23,549 bases of DNA from JBGVMW01 sp045125095 (GTDB lineage: Bacteria; Bacillota; Clostridia; Lachnospirales; Lachnospiraceae). The DNA lies in contig JBGVMW010000250.1 in NCBI GenBank assembly GCA_045125095.1, forward strand, positions 1 to 23,549. The letters are read 5' to 3'. Every line of letters starts with the position of its first letter. The stretch's first letter is position 1. Position numbers and translations under genes: made by a program. Shown here in pieces: positions 1 through 6,824 of this stretch. Under the pieces are notes generated by a model. The model did not search any database. It was given only the letters and a program-made list of their open reading frames with translations, and was not told where the DNA came from.

Positions 1-1
1 G

Positions 2-283
2 CAAAAAAGAGACACCATAACCGGACATTTTCTTATTTGTTACCTTGCCGTTCTACTGACAAGGATCTTACAGATACATATTTTAAATGATAGCTTTGGT
101 ACTGAAGAGATTTTTGATTTCATGCATGATTTCAGAGTTGCCAAAATATCAGATCGAAAATATATAAATTTAGCCAGAAGTTCCCCTTTTATTAAAGAAC
201 TGGCTACCAAAACCAGCCTACCACTAACATCATATTTTCTTGGAAATGAAGACATCAAAAAAATGCTAAGTCATAGGTTCTAA
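2..283 (+). pseudogene. C-terminal end of an IS1634/IS4-like DDE transposase (5' part outside window)
   Basis: An open frame runs from the window edge to a TAA at 281-283, giving 93 residues. It carries the hydrophobic block GHFLICYLAVLLTRILQ followed by a charged tail, which resembles the C-terminus of IS1634-type (IS4 superfamily) transposases, where this helix follows the catalytic glutamate region. The catalytic DDE residues would lie upstream and cannot be seen, so I cannot tell whether the full gene is intact. The family assignment rests on the pattern of this tail only. An inverted repeat overlaps its last codons, and an IS200-type element starts about 40 bases downstream, so two unrelated insertion sequences sit together here. 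Confidence 0.6.
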
Positions 284-296
284 ACTATGGCTTAGC
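265..296 (+). terminator. Stem-loop at the end of the transposase gene
   Basis: Positions 265-276 and 285-296 form a 12-bp stem with one mismatch and an 8-nt loop that contains the transposase stop codon. No strong T-run follows directly, so it could be a weak terminator, an element shielding the IS from outside transcription, or part of the IS end. Confidence 0.4.
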
Positions 297-321
297 ACTA
301 TTTGTAATGGCAATAAAAATA

Positions 322-1036
322 AACCACCTGCTATGCAGGTGTGTTCCCAAAGAGCTTTAGCTTCAAGTAAAAAACCTCCAATGATATAATAAGTGTAGGT
401 TCGCCAACCGCACAGATTATATAAAGGAGGTATCCAAAATGGATAAGAACAGTTTAGCACATACAAAGTGGGAATGTAAGTACCATATTGTATTTGCACC
501 AAAATACAGAAGAAAAATTATATATAAGCAACTGAGAGAAGATATTGGTCGGATATTAAGTGAATTGTGCAAAAGGAAAGGAATAGAGATAATAGCAGCA
601 GAAGCATGTCCAGATCATATTCATATGTTTGTAAGAATACCACCAAAATATAGCGTATCAGAGGTAATGGGATATTTAAAAGGAAAAAGTTCGCTAATGA
701 TATTTGAAAGGCATGCTAATTTAAAATACAAATATGGAAATCGTCATTTCTGGTGCAGAGGTTACTATGTTGATACAGTAGGAAAAAATGCAAAGAAAAT
801 AGAAGAGTATGTTAGAAATCAATTACAAGAAGATTTAGAATACGATCAAATGACATTAAATGAGTACATTGACCCGTTTACGGGTGAGCCAGTACAAAAA
901 GGCAAATAGAAAAAGGCTCTTTAGAGCTAGCCTGTGACCGCAGTGCGGAAGGCGAACTTTTCAGAGCCTCTTTAGAGGCAAGCAGGGAACAAAGGCTTAT
1001 AGCCGCAGAGGAAACCACCAGCTAAGCTGGTGGTCT
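322..1036 (+). mobile_element. IS200-type insertion sequence (IS200/IS605 family), complete
   Basis: A single tnpA gene is framed by two subterminal hairpins. The left one is 325-331 paired with 335-341 (7-bp stem, TAT loop). The right one is 1014-1022 paired with 1026-1034 (9-bp stem, TAA loop). Subterminal imperfect palindromes in place of terminal inverted repeats, and no accessory tnpB, are the hallmarks of the IS200 group, which moves as single-stranded DNA. The 3' non-coding part holds two related short hairpins with the core CTCTTTAGAG (about 917-926 and 967-976). Exact cleavage sites lie a few bases outside the hairpins and cannot be fixed without an empty site, so the borders given are approximate. 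Confidence 0.8.
439..909 (+). CDS. tnpA: IS200/IS605 family transposase TnpA (Y1 HUH)
   Basis: The 156-residue protein has the normal length of an IS200 TnpA. The metal-binding HUH motif is visible as H60-I-H62 in the segment DHIHMFV, and the catalytic tyrosine lies in GYYVDTVG near residues 108-115. The family cuts and rejoins single-stranded DNA at hairpin ends through a 5'-phosphotyrosine link. A strong AAAGGAGG ribosome binding site at 423-430 sits 8 bases before the ATG. No frameshift or missing motif is seen, so the enzyme looks active. The long leader between the left hairpin and the start codon fits the structured leader that limits translation of tnpA in known IS200 copies, but that regulation is inferred. 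Confidence 0.93.
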   Translation: MDKNSLAHTKWECKYHIVFAPKYRRKIIYKQLREDIGRILSELCKRKGIEIIAAEACPDHIHMFVRIPPKYSVSEVMGYLKGKSSLMIFERHANLKYKYGNRHFWCRGYYVDTVGKNAKKIEEYVRNQLQEDLEYDQMTLNEYIDPFTGEPVQKGK

Positions 1037-1081
1037 TGATTTTTTATTTCAACTCTGAAAGACAGGTCTTAAATCTCTATG

Positions 1082-1124
1082 CATAATAAAAGGCGAATTG
1101 CAAAATTACATAATGCAATCCGCC
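1082..1124 (-). terminator. Intrinsic terminator ending the putative small RNA
   Basis: Read leftward, 1124-1114 pairs with 1102-1092 in an 11-bp stem with one mismatch, followed by the run TTTTATTATG (1091-1082). Stem plus T-run is the classic form of a Rho-independent terminator. It lies about 140-180 bases past a consensus promoter on the same strand. Confidence 0.6.
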
Positions 1125-1264
1125 ACCATCCTAGGTGAAAATATATTAAATTCACCTAGGTTACTATTATATGCAAAAAAAATTTTTTTAAGCAAAAAAA
1201 AAGAAAAGCTATGCAATTCTTTTTTTTTAAAGTAAGACGAATAGCTATGCATTTCCTCTTACAA
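1085..1264 (-). ncRNA. Putative ~180-nt small RNA or leader downstream of the DUF3800 gene
   Basis: A consensus promoter (TTGACA at 1298-1293, TATAAT at 1276-1271) starts transcription near 1264, and a terminator hairpin ends it near 1085. Inside are a perfect 10-bp inverted repeat (1130-1139 with 1151-1160, sequence CCTAGGTGAA), long A and T tracts, and two copies of TGCATAGC 36 bases apart (1251-1244 and 1215-1208). A 48-codon frame (1252-1106) begins with ATG after AAGAGGAA, but the spacing is short and the peptide is low-complexity (Lys, Phe, Ser), so a peptide product is less likely than an RNA. I recognise no RNA family. It could also be the relic end of a mobile element. Confidence 0.4.
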
Positions 1265-1270
1265 GTTTAT

Positions 1271-1298
1271 ATTATATCATTATTCGGACCCTTGTCAA
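1271..1298 (-). promoter_or_regulatory. Consensus sigma-A promoter beyond the DUF3800 stop codon
   Basis: On the minus strand, TTGACA (1298-1293) and TATAAT (1276-1271) both match the consensus exactly, with a 16-base spacer. It begins just past the stop codon of the DUF3800 gene and points left into a stretch with no convincing gene, which is why a small RNA is proposed there. Confidence 0.6.
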
Positions 1299-1300
1299 GA

Positions 1301-2029
1301 CTATTTTATAATTTTAAAACCAAATCTATCTTTCAAACCAACATTACCATCATACAACTTAGAGTTTATTCCGTCAAGTATTGAATACGGCTTTTGTTTT
1401 TTTGAAAGTGCTTGTCTTGCTAAGGAGTTTGGTATGAAATCAGCCAACTGCAAACCAATAATATTATCAGATTTTATTGCAAAATTAATTGTTGATAAAC
1501 GTTCTTGCAATGCCTCCTTTTTTATAAATAGTGTTCCTGTTGCCTTTAGCAAATGAAACAAGTTTTGTAGTCTCATATTATTAACTGCATCCGTTGTTTC
1601 CAAATAAATTGTACCGATACCATCGTTTGAAGACAGAAACTGTGCAAAATTCTCCATTAAAAGTTGCAATGCAATATAGTAGATATCATTCCGTTCTTCT
1701 TTTTTGTACAAATTATCAAGACCATTAATATTAACAGATACTGCCAAAACCGAGAAGAAATTGTTTTCTAAAAATAGTTTTCCCAACTCTTCAAAGCATT
1801 TTTTCTGTTGCTCTTTTGTAATACCTTCAAAATCGCCGGTTTTATTTCTGATATCAATCTCATGTAGTATTACCTGTTCATCTCCAAAACATTCTTTTTT
1901 CAAAGCATTTACCAACGGTTTTAATTGGTTTTCATACACTTCTTTTTCAATCGCAATTCCACCTAAAGTGAAATTTTGAAAATTAGTATTCGGCTTTGAT
2001 TCATCCAAAAACAGATAGTATTCTTTCAT
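1301..2029 (-). CDS. DUF3800 domain-containing protein
   Basis: The 242-residue protein begins YYLFLDESK and contains LHEIDIRN (55-62) and GLQLADFI (192-199). The N-terminal DES and the late LQLADFI block are the defining motifs of DUF3800, a family with a predicted RNase H-like fold, so D9, E144 (YLETTD) and D197 are the likely acidic metal ligands. The family is common next to mobile elements and defence genes, and its substrate is not established. No signal peptide or membrane segment is seen. GGAGGG precedes the ATG with good spacing. The gene lies 60 bases downstream of an HTH regulator gene on the same strand, so the two probably form an operon. A nuclease role is an inference from the fold. 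Confidence 0.8.
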   Translation of the reverse strand: MKEYYLFLDESKPNTNFQNFTLGGIAIEKEVYENQLKPLVNALKKECFGDEQVILHEIDIRNKTGDFEGITKEQQKKCFEELGKLFLENNFFSVLAVSVNINGLDNLYKKEERNDIYYIALQLLMENFAQFLSSNDGIGTIYLETTDAVNNMRLQNLFHLLKATGTLFIKKEALQERLSTINFAIKSDNIIGLQLADFIPNSLARQALSKKQKPYSILDGINSKLYDGNVGLKDRFGFKIIK

Positions 2030-2089
2030 CTTATCCCTCCTAATAAATAATATTTCTCAAGGCAAATCAGCCACTTTACAATAATCGTT

Positions 2090-3031
2090 CTACCATTCTT
2101 CATCTTCATCGGTATACATATCATTATTCATATAATCATCATTATAATGTGGAGCCGGGATTTCAAAAACACTTATGTTAGACAATTGTTCATAATCTCC
2201 TGGAATCCACACCTCTTTAATCACTCTATAATCATCTGCATCCATCAAAATTAAAGACATTTCATTATGTAGTTTGGCTCTTTGTAACGTTTCTTTCATC
2301 CCTTCAAATAATTCTTCATCCACAAACACAAAAGAAACCTTCATACCTTTTACTTCATCTGGTTCCCATGCATCTAATAAAAACCATACATTTATCTTTT
2401 CCATTATCATATGTATTTCTGTTCGAACACTTCTTACTCTTTCCTCATCTTGCCTATTTCTCAAACGTGGAAAAAGATAAAAAGCCCATTCTTTAATAAT
2501 TGTGATATTGGATTCACTACACAAATCCAACATAAAATCTCCATATCTTATCGGGTAAAGCATCGGTATTTTTTCTTGACGCAATCTTGGATTATCTACA
2601 ATCCCTTTAACTTGAATACCACAAGCCACCACCCCAGCAATTAAAGCATTTTTCATCATTCTTTCACGATTTACTTCTTCATTACGTCTTGCTGCAAAAT
2701 CATGTCTTGACTTCACTCTTTCTGCATAATCTCCTGGAAAAAGTCCGTTTGCTCTCGCTAACGATTCTAACAAATATGTATCTTCTTTATTCGCACGTGC
2801 TTCATATATTGCGACAATTGTATCAATGCCCAATGGTTTTTTTATATTTAAATTGACAATTCTAGAAAGTGTCGACGCACCAATTTGAGTATCTTCTGCA
2901 AATTGTGCCATAGCACGTTCTGGTCCTTTTGCCTTATTTAATAAATTAGCAAGCAATGCATAATCTGGTGTTCTAATTTGCTGATATTGTTTAATTTCCT
3001 CCACCGTAACAGATGCTTCTATAATTGCCAT
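2090..3031 (-). CDS. HTH (XRE-like) protein with large C-terminal domain, likely autoregulator
   Basis: The 313-residue protein has a helix-turn-helix region at about residues 24-78: YALLANLLNKAKG, then the recognition-helix-like stretch IGASTLSRIVN. Residues 120-290 form an unrecognised domain with two weakly hydrophobic parts (LIAGVVACGIQV, VWFLLDAWEPDE), and the tail is very acidic (DDYMNNDMYTDEDEEW). The last 35 residues could be a flexible or DNA-mimicking tail, but nothing proves this. GGAGAGG before the ATG supports the start. Upstream, four TTGCA boxes at helical spacing surround the promoter, which suggests self-regulation. It precedes the DUF3800 gene, probably as its regulator or partner. 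The exact family is not recognised. Confidence 0.7.
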   Translation of the reverse strand: MAIIEASVTVEEIKQYQQIRTPDYALLANLLNKAKGPERAMAQFAEDTQIGASTLSRIVNLNIKKPLGIDTIVAIYEARANKEDTYLLESLARANGLFPGDYAERVKSRHDFAARRNEEVNRERMMKNALIAGVVACGIQVKGIVDNPRLRQEKIPMLYPIRYGDFMLDLCSESNITIIKEWAFYLFPRLRNRQDEERVRSVRTEIHMIMEKINVWFLLDAWEPDEVKGMKVSFVFVDEELFEGMKETLQRAKLHNEMSLILMDADDYRVIKEVWIPGDYEQLSNISVFEIPAPHYNDDYMNNDMYTDEDEEW

Positions 3032-3080
3032 TCAATCCTCTCCATTTCTCAATATCGCAATCAAATTGCTTCTTGCTAAA

Positions 3081-3155
3081 ATTATAGTATCATTTTTTTG
3101 CAAGTATGTCAACATTTTTTTGCATCTATTTGCAATTTAATTTAACTTTGTTGCA
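3081..3155 (-). promoter_or_regulatory. Promoter and phased TTGCA boxes upstream of the HTH gene
   Basis: On the minus strand, TTGACA (3112-3107) is followed after 17 bases by TACTAT (3089-3084), with TATAAT overlapping at 3086-3081. TTGCA occurs on the plus strand at 3098, 3120, 3130 and 3151, so the steps are 22, 10 and 21 bases, all close to whole helical turns. The first two belong to a 12-base direct repeat CATTTTTTTGCA (3091-3102 and 3113-3124) that brackets the -35 element. This is the layout expected of a repressor operator. The binder is most simply the adjacent HTH protein, which is inference. Confidence 0.5.
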
Positions 3156-3172
3156 AGCCTCCAGACTCCACC

Positions 3173-3193
3173 TAAAAAAAGAGAGACACTCTC
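3173..3193 (-). terminator. Short hairpin plus T7 run, probable terminator of the 81-aa gene
   Basis: Read leftward, GAGAG-TGT-CTCTC (3193-3181) is followed directly by seven T residues (3180-3174). The stem is only 5 bp, but the T-run is strong. It would end leftward transcripts coming from the small gene at 3311-3556 and insulate the HTH promoter. Confidence 0.5.
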
Positions 3194-3310
3194 AATACGC
3201 ATCTGCCTCATAAATAAAATCTTCTGTATATTATAAATCCTATTTCTTTTAACTATTTTGAACGCTCTATCGTATGTATACATCCCACTCTCGCAGGATG
3301 CCGGTAATCC
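3194..3310. other. Gene-free A+T-rich stretch
   Basis: Between the terminator at 3173-3193 and the small gene ending at 3311 I see no gene, clear promoter or strong repeat. Weak pairing of GCATCC (3303-3298) with GGATGT (3289-3284) on the minus strand is the only structure noted. Confidence 0.4.
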
Positions 3311-3556
3311 TTATGCCACCTTCTCAAATCGCTCTAGAAATCTTCTCGCATAAGCCTCATAGCGAAGTCTTTTTCCCTCTGCATCATCACACCAAGTTTC
3401 CGGTTCGTACTGAATCTCTACGGCGATGTCTCGCAAAACCAGTGCTCCGTACTTCTCCATCATCTCGGCTAGGAATGTGCAGCAGCGTTCAAATTCCTTG
3501 TTCAAAGCTTCCCTCCTTCCATAGTCGCTTCTGCATCTTTTCGTCCAATAAGTCAT
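3311..3556 (-). CDS. Small hypothetical protein (81 aa)
   Basis: The frame encodes a charged, helical-looking protein rich in Arg, Glu and aromatics (DYGRREALNKEFERC near the start, RLRYEAYARRFLERFEK at the end). The amino-acid mix looks like a real soluble protein, not a chance frame. An in-frame TAG lies immediately before the ATG, so the start cannot be earlier. The ribosome site (AGAAG) is weak. I do not recognise the family. It sits alone between mobile-element-like hairpins and a terminator and could be the shortened remnant of a gene from an integrated element. Confidence 0.5.
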   Translation of the reverse strand: MTYWTKRCRSDYGRREALNKEFERCCTFLAEMMEKYGALVLRDIAVEIQYEPETWCDDAEGKRLRYEAYARRFLERFEKVA

Positions 3557-3934
3557 CTATGACTTCTTGTCTTAATGATACAACTATGGATTGGAAAAAG
3601 CAATGATTCCGGTAAGAAAAAATTTCCTCTGCTACTATGTTGGAAATCCATGTCGGAATTGTATTTTTATGCTGGAAACACCGACATACCTACATTTTTA
3701 GCAAAAATCATTGAAAATAGCACCTTTTCCAATGCCCAAAAAAGTTCTCCAAGTATCCTTCGCTAGATACGCATTTTGTATATCCATTGCAAAATGCATC
3801 TAGTTAGGGGCGAAATCCCCTAAAACCCCTGATATTTTTATAGGTGTGTCACTTTTTGATACACCTTTTGAAAAATGGATCCACTTTTTGACACACCTTT
3901 TTACAAGAACAAATTCCCTTCAAAAATAGAATTC
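3557..3934. other. Gene-free stretch with hairpins and direct repeats, possible oriT-like remnant
   Basis: No convincing gene is present. The stretch holds a long imperfect hairpin (3763-3778 with 3790-3803, around GCATTTTG/CAAAATGC) and a second hairpin AGGGG-CGAAAT-CCCCT (3806-3821) followed by AAAACCCCT (3822-3830). A 20-base direct repeat occurs at 3850-3869 and 3882-3901 with one mismatch. The hairpin-then-CCCC arrangement resembles the one at 22532-22557 in the mobilization region. This suggests, without proving, a transfer-origin remnant. Confidence 0.35.
3850..3901. repeat. Direct repeat of 20 bases, period 32
   Basis: CACTTTTTGATACACCTTTT (3850-3869) and CACTTTTTGACACACCTTTT (3882-3901) differ at one base. 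GGTGTGTC at 3843-3850 pairs with GATACACC at 3858-3865, so each unit also tends to fold. The function is unknown. It lies directly left of the outer inverted repeat of the hsdS locus. Confidence 0.6.
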
Positions 3935-4017
3935 ATAATTTTCATTATGAGAAGTTTCAGGATGGGACCGTGAAATGTATTGAGGATGAGATACCTTTTG
4001 AGGTGCCGAAAGGGTGG
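3935..4017 (+). repeat. Outer inverted repeat IR1, left copy (83 bp)
   Basis: These 83 bases are identical to the reverse complement of 8143-8225. They encode the hsdS start region (NFHYEKFQDGTVKC then IEDEIPFEVPKGW) in the same frame in both copies. Identity stops sharply at both ends, as expected where recombination keeps the repeats the same. Confidence 0.95.
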
Positions 4018-5325
4018 AGTTGGTGTAGGTTAAATTCTATTGCGATGTTTGAACTGGGGAAAACATTAGACACAGCTAAAAACACAGGCACTTATAAGCC
4101 TTACTTAAGAAGCGTGAATGTTCGCTGGAATAGTGTTGATTTAAACGATATTAATTGCATGAAATTTGAACCCGATGAACTAGCACGTTATTCAATCAAA
4201 AAAGGAGATTTACTTATTTGTGAAGGTGGCGATGTTGGTAGAAGTTGCGTTTGGGAAAAAGATGAAGAGATATATTACCAAAATGCATTACATAGAGTAC
4301 GCTTCTATATGAATATAAATCCTTATTTCTATATGTACATTATGATGTATTATGCAAATTCGGGAAAGTTACAAGAAATATGCAAGGGGGTTACAATTAA
4401 GCATCTTACAAGAACAACATTACTTACGCTTTTGTTTCCACTACCTCCTCAAAATGAGAGTTTGAATATCATCAATAAGATTTTGGAATTTGATTCTATA
4501 TTGCAAAATCTGGAAGAGAACAAAAATGATATTTCATATTTGATTTCATGTGCCAAATCAAAAATCCTGGACCTCGCCATCCGCGGAAAACTTGTACCAC
4601 AAGACCCGAATGACGAACCTGCTTCTGTGCTCTTAGAACGTATTCGTGCAGAAAAAGAGGAACTCCTCAAACAGGGAAAAATTAAGCGAGACAATAAGGA
4701 ATCTATCATCTTCCGAGGTGATGATAACTCTTATTATCAAAATGTTGGAGAGGATATGATAGATATCAGTGACGAACTTCCTTTCGACATCCCAGATTCT
4801 TGGTGTTGGGGCAAATTTAAAGATATCGTAATTATTAATCCTCGTAATAAATTAGATGATGATATGGAAGCATCGTTCATCCCGATGCCTTTAATCGAAG
4901 ATGGATATAGCGGTAATCATTCTTTTGAAATACGAAAATGGAAAGATATTAAAAGCGGTTTTTCTCACTTTAAGGATGGAGATGTTGGTATTGCTAAAAT
5001 AACGCCTTGCTTTGAAAATAGAAAATCCGTTGTTTTCAAAAATCTTTGTAATGGATATGGAGCAGGAACAACTGAACTTCATGTTTTACGTCCATATAAA
5101 AATACAATTTTAGCAGAATTTTTACTGATATATGCAAAAACGCATCGTTTTATAGAAGATGGAAAACAAACATTTTCAGGGGCGGTAGGTCAGCAGCGAA
5201 TAGGAAAAGAATACATAGAGACAGTGTATTTTCCTATCCCTCCATTACAAGAGCAGCAACGAATAATTAAACGCATTAACAATTTGTTCAATTATCTGAA
5301 TGTAATAGAAGCTGCTTTATCTTAA
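3970..5325 (+). CDS. hsdS: Type I restriction specificity subunit HsdS, probably the silent copy
   Basis: From the GTG the protein is 451 residues, a normal HsdS length. The layout is a first target-recognition domain (about 15-190, ending LLFPLPPQNE), a central conserved helix (about 195-256, AKSKILDLAIRGKLVPQDP), a second recognition domain (about 262-430, ending VYFPIPPLQEQQRI) and a closing helix. HsdS sets the sequence bound by the HsdM/HsdR complex. The frame stays open upstream to about 3897 without any ATG, and the GTG has only a poor ribosome site (AGGATGGG). No promoter was seen. This copy therefore probably supplies recognition domains by inversion and is not itself well expressed. 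Both domains differ from those in the opposite gene. Confidence 0.88.
   Translation: MKCIEDEIPFEVPKGWSWCRLNSIAMFELGKTLDTAKNTGTYKPYLRSVNVRWNSVDLNDINCMKFEPDELARYSIKKGDLLICEGGDVGRSCVWEKDEEIYYQNALHRVRFYMNINPYFYMYIMMYYANSGKLQEICKGVTIKHLTRTTLLTLLFPLPPQNESLNIINKILEFDSILQNLEENKNDISYLISCAKSKILDLAIRGKLVPQDPNDEPASVLLERIRAEKEELLKQGKIKRDNKESIIFRGDDNSYYQNVGEDMIDISDELPFDIPDSWCWGKFKDIVIINPRNKLDDDMEASFIPMPLIEDGYSGNHSFEIRKWKDIKSGFSHFKDGDVGIAKITPCFENRKSVVFKNLCNGYGAGTTELHVLRPYKNTILAEFLLIYAKTHRFIEDGKQTFSGAVGQQRIGKEYIETVYFPIPPLQEQQRIIKRINNLFNYLNVIEAALS
4553..4737 (+). repeat. Inner inverted repeat IR2, left copy (185 bp)
   Basis: These bases match the reverse complement of 7423-7607 with three mismatches, two near the left end and one at 4612. 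They encode the conserved central helix of HsdS in the same frame in both genes. The match ends exactly after CTCTTATTAT, a 10-mer that also opens the third cassette at 6244. Confidence 0.95.
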
Positions 5326-5330
5326 CAAAC

Positions 5331-5355
5331 AGCCGCCCTCATACTGAAGGCGGCT
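5331..5355. terminator. Hairpin between convergent hsdS and recombinase genes
   Basis: AGCCGCC (5331-5337) pairs with GGCGGCT (5349-5355) around an 11-base loop. It sits 5 bases past the hsdS stop and 6 bases before the recombinase stop, so it could end transcripts from both sides. T-runs are weak on both strands. Confidence 0.6.
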
Positions 5356-5361
5356 CCATTA

Positions 5362-6165
5362 TTACCATGTAACAATCTTATCAATCAAGGACTGCTGCTC
5401 TGTGGCGGTCCTTCTTAAATATATTCTTGTTGTTTCTATACTTTCGTGTCCCATAAGGTCTGCGAGTAGAGCAATATCATTGTATTTTTCCAAAAAATTC
5501 TTTGCATACAAATGCCTAAAAGAATGCGGGTAGATTACTTTGGAATCCAAACCATATTTATCAGCATAATTTTTTAGTTGCTGTGATATACCACGTGTAG
5601 TAATACGTTCGCCGAAACGGTTTAAAAATAGATACCCCGTTGTTCGTTGTTCTTCTAATAACCATTTCTGTGTTTCTTCCCTAAGTTTCTTTGGAATATA
5701 TAATCGGCGCAACTTTCCACCTTTGCTGTATAAGTCAAAATATCCAAGATTAACATGCTCTATTTTTATGCGGATGAGTTCACTTACTCTTGCTCCGGTA
5801 GCCCCTAAGTACCATACAACAAAATACCACTGCATATTACCATCTCTTTTCAATTGTTTTTTCAGAAATGTATAATCCGCATTACTTACAACATTTTCCA
5901 AGAATGTTTTCTGCTGAATTTTAACTGCACTTAACCGTAATTTGTCCTTTCCAATGTAGACTAAATACTTGTTAATTGCCTGTATTCTAAGGTTTACAGT
6001 TTTAGGTTTAAAAAATTCCATCAAGTATCCTTTGTATGCGTGAAGATTCTCAATGTTAAACTCTTTATAATTGGTTATAAAATAGTCTACCGTCCATAAA
6101 TACACAGAAATCGTATGCTGTGATAGATTTTCCTTTTTCAAATAGTCTTCAAATGATTGTTTCAT
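5362..6165 (-). CDS. Tyrosine recombinase/integrase, likely hsdS invertase
   Basis: The protein is 267 residues from the chosen ATG, which has GGAGG at good spacing (6175-6171 region). The frame extends to 6210 with a second ATG that lacks such a site. An N-terminal SAM-like core-binding domain spans residues 1-85 and the catalytic domain 95-267. Catalytic residues are R126 (GARVSEL), K151 (GGKLRRL), H214 and R217 (HSFRHLY), H240 (LMGHES) and Y249 (RIYLRR), so it looks active. It lies inside the segment that inverts at IR1 or IR2, as in other hsdS inversion loci. Its role in swapping recognition domains is inferred from position. The start of the broken cassette overlaps its promoter region. 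Confidence 0.92.
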   Translation of the reverse strand: MKQSFEDYLKKENLSQHTISVYLWTVDYFITNYKEFNIENLHAYKGYLMEFFKPKTVNLRIQAINKYLVYIGKDKLRLSAVKIQQKTFLENVVSNADYTFLKKQLKRDGNMQWYFVVWYLGATGARVSELIRIKIEHVNLGYFDLYSKGGKLRRLYIPKKLREETQKWLLEEQRTTGYLFLNRFGERITTRGISQQLKNYADKYGLDSKVIYPHSFRHLYAKNFLEKYNDIALLADLMGHESIETTRIYLRRTATEQQSLIDKIVTW

Positions 6166-6243
6166 TCTGTACCTCCAATTGATGTGAATGTTAGCGAAAT
6201 TCTTTGTCAATTGAAATTATAATATGGTCAAGAATGCTGTTTT

Positions 6244-6253
6244 CTCTTATTAT
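6244..6253 (+). repeat. Third copy of the 10-base border sequence CTCTTATTAT
   Basis: CTCTTATTAT at 6244-6253 equals the right end of IR2 at 4728-4737 and, inverted, 7432-7423. After it, this cassette and the opposite hsdS share GAAGATAG with one indel. It marks where the third cassette joined the locus and could be the crossover core. Ten bases alone is modest evidence. Confidence 0.5.
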
Positions 6254-6824
6254 GGAAGATAGGGATGACATAGAAAATATTAATACAGAAATTCCTTTTA
6301 ATCTTCCTAATAATTGGATATGGTGTAGGGGATATTCATGTTTTTCTGGAATGGAAAGCACCAAGCCTCAAGGCGAATTTTTTGATTATATTGATATTGA
6401 TTACATAGATAATAAGTTGCATTGCATAAATAAAACAAAGCCCATTCCTGTAATAGAAGCACCTAGCCGAGCTAGCAGAGCAGTTAACCATGGAAGTGTG
6501 TTATTTTCAATAGTCAGACCTTATCTTGAAAATATTGCATTAATAGAGGAAATACACAGCCATTCAATTGCATCGACAGGTTTTTATGTATGTAATTCCA
6601 ATGGACTATTATTACCGGAATATATGTTTTTTCTAATGATATCAAAGTATGTTGTTGACGCTTTAAATCAATATATGAAAGGTGATAATTCACCTTCAAT
6701 TAGCAAAAATGATATCGAAAATTAGCTTTATCCTATACCACCAATTGATGAACAAAGAAAAATCTGCTATATTTTGAAATCTACTTTCGCTACAATAGAA
6801 AAATTGGAAGAGAGCCTTATTTGA
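6252..6824 (+). pseudogene. Broken third HsdS second-half (target-recognition) cassette
   Basis: The frame encodes a typical HsdS half: TEIPFNLPNNWIWCR at its start, a recognition domain, then LYPIPPIDEQRKI and a closing helix ending KLEESLI. A TAG at 6723-6725 interrupts it inside the conserved block (DIEN-stop-LYPIPP). At its left end the codons of the conserved SYY (6245-6253) are out of frame with the rest by one base, caused by GG where one G would give SYYEDRDD. So it is disabled twice. It lies tail to tail with the opposite hsdS gene and overlaps it by 8 bases (6817-6824). An open frame also extends up to an ATG at 6204 but has no homology there. Confidence 0.8.

Noticed and set aside
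1208..1251. Repeated TGCATAGC as a mini CRISPR or type III antitoxin array
   Set aside because: Only two short copies, unequal flanks, no cas or ToxN-like gene nearby.
1106..1252. 48-residue peptide gene inside the putative small RNA
   Set aside because: The composition is low-complexity from A/T tracts, and the ribosome site is too close to the ATG. Mentioned under the RNA only.
3274..3606. 110-codon plus-strand frame opposite the 81-aa gene
   Set aside because: Composition is poor in charged helices and rich in Ser/Pro/His, with no ribosome site; the minus-strand frame looks more protein-like.
4449..4709. Antisense frame that is also found at 7451-7648
   Set aside because: The two look like related genes only because they are antisense to the two copies of IR2; no independent evidence of coding.
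6204..6251. Extension of the third hsdS cassette to the ATG at 6204
   Set aside because: No homology to HsdS before 6244, and the stretch is the promoter region of the recombinase gene.
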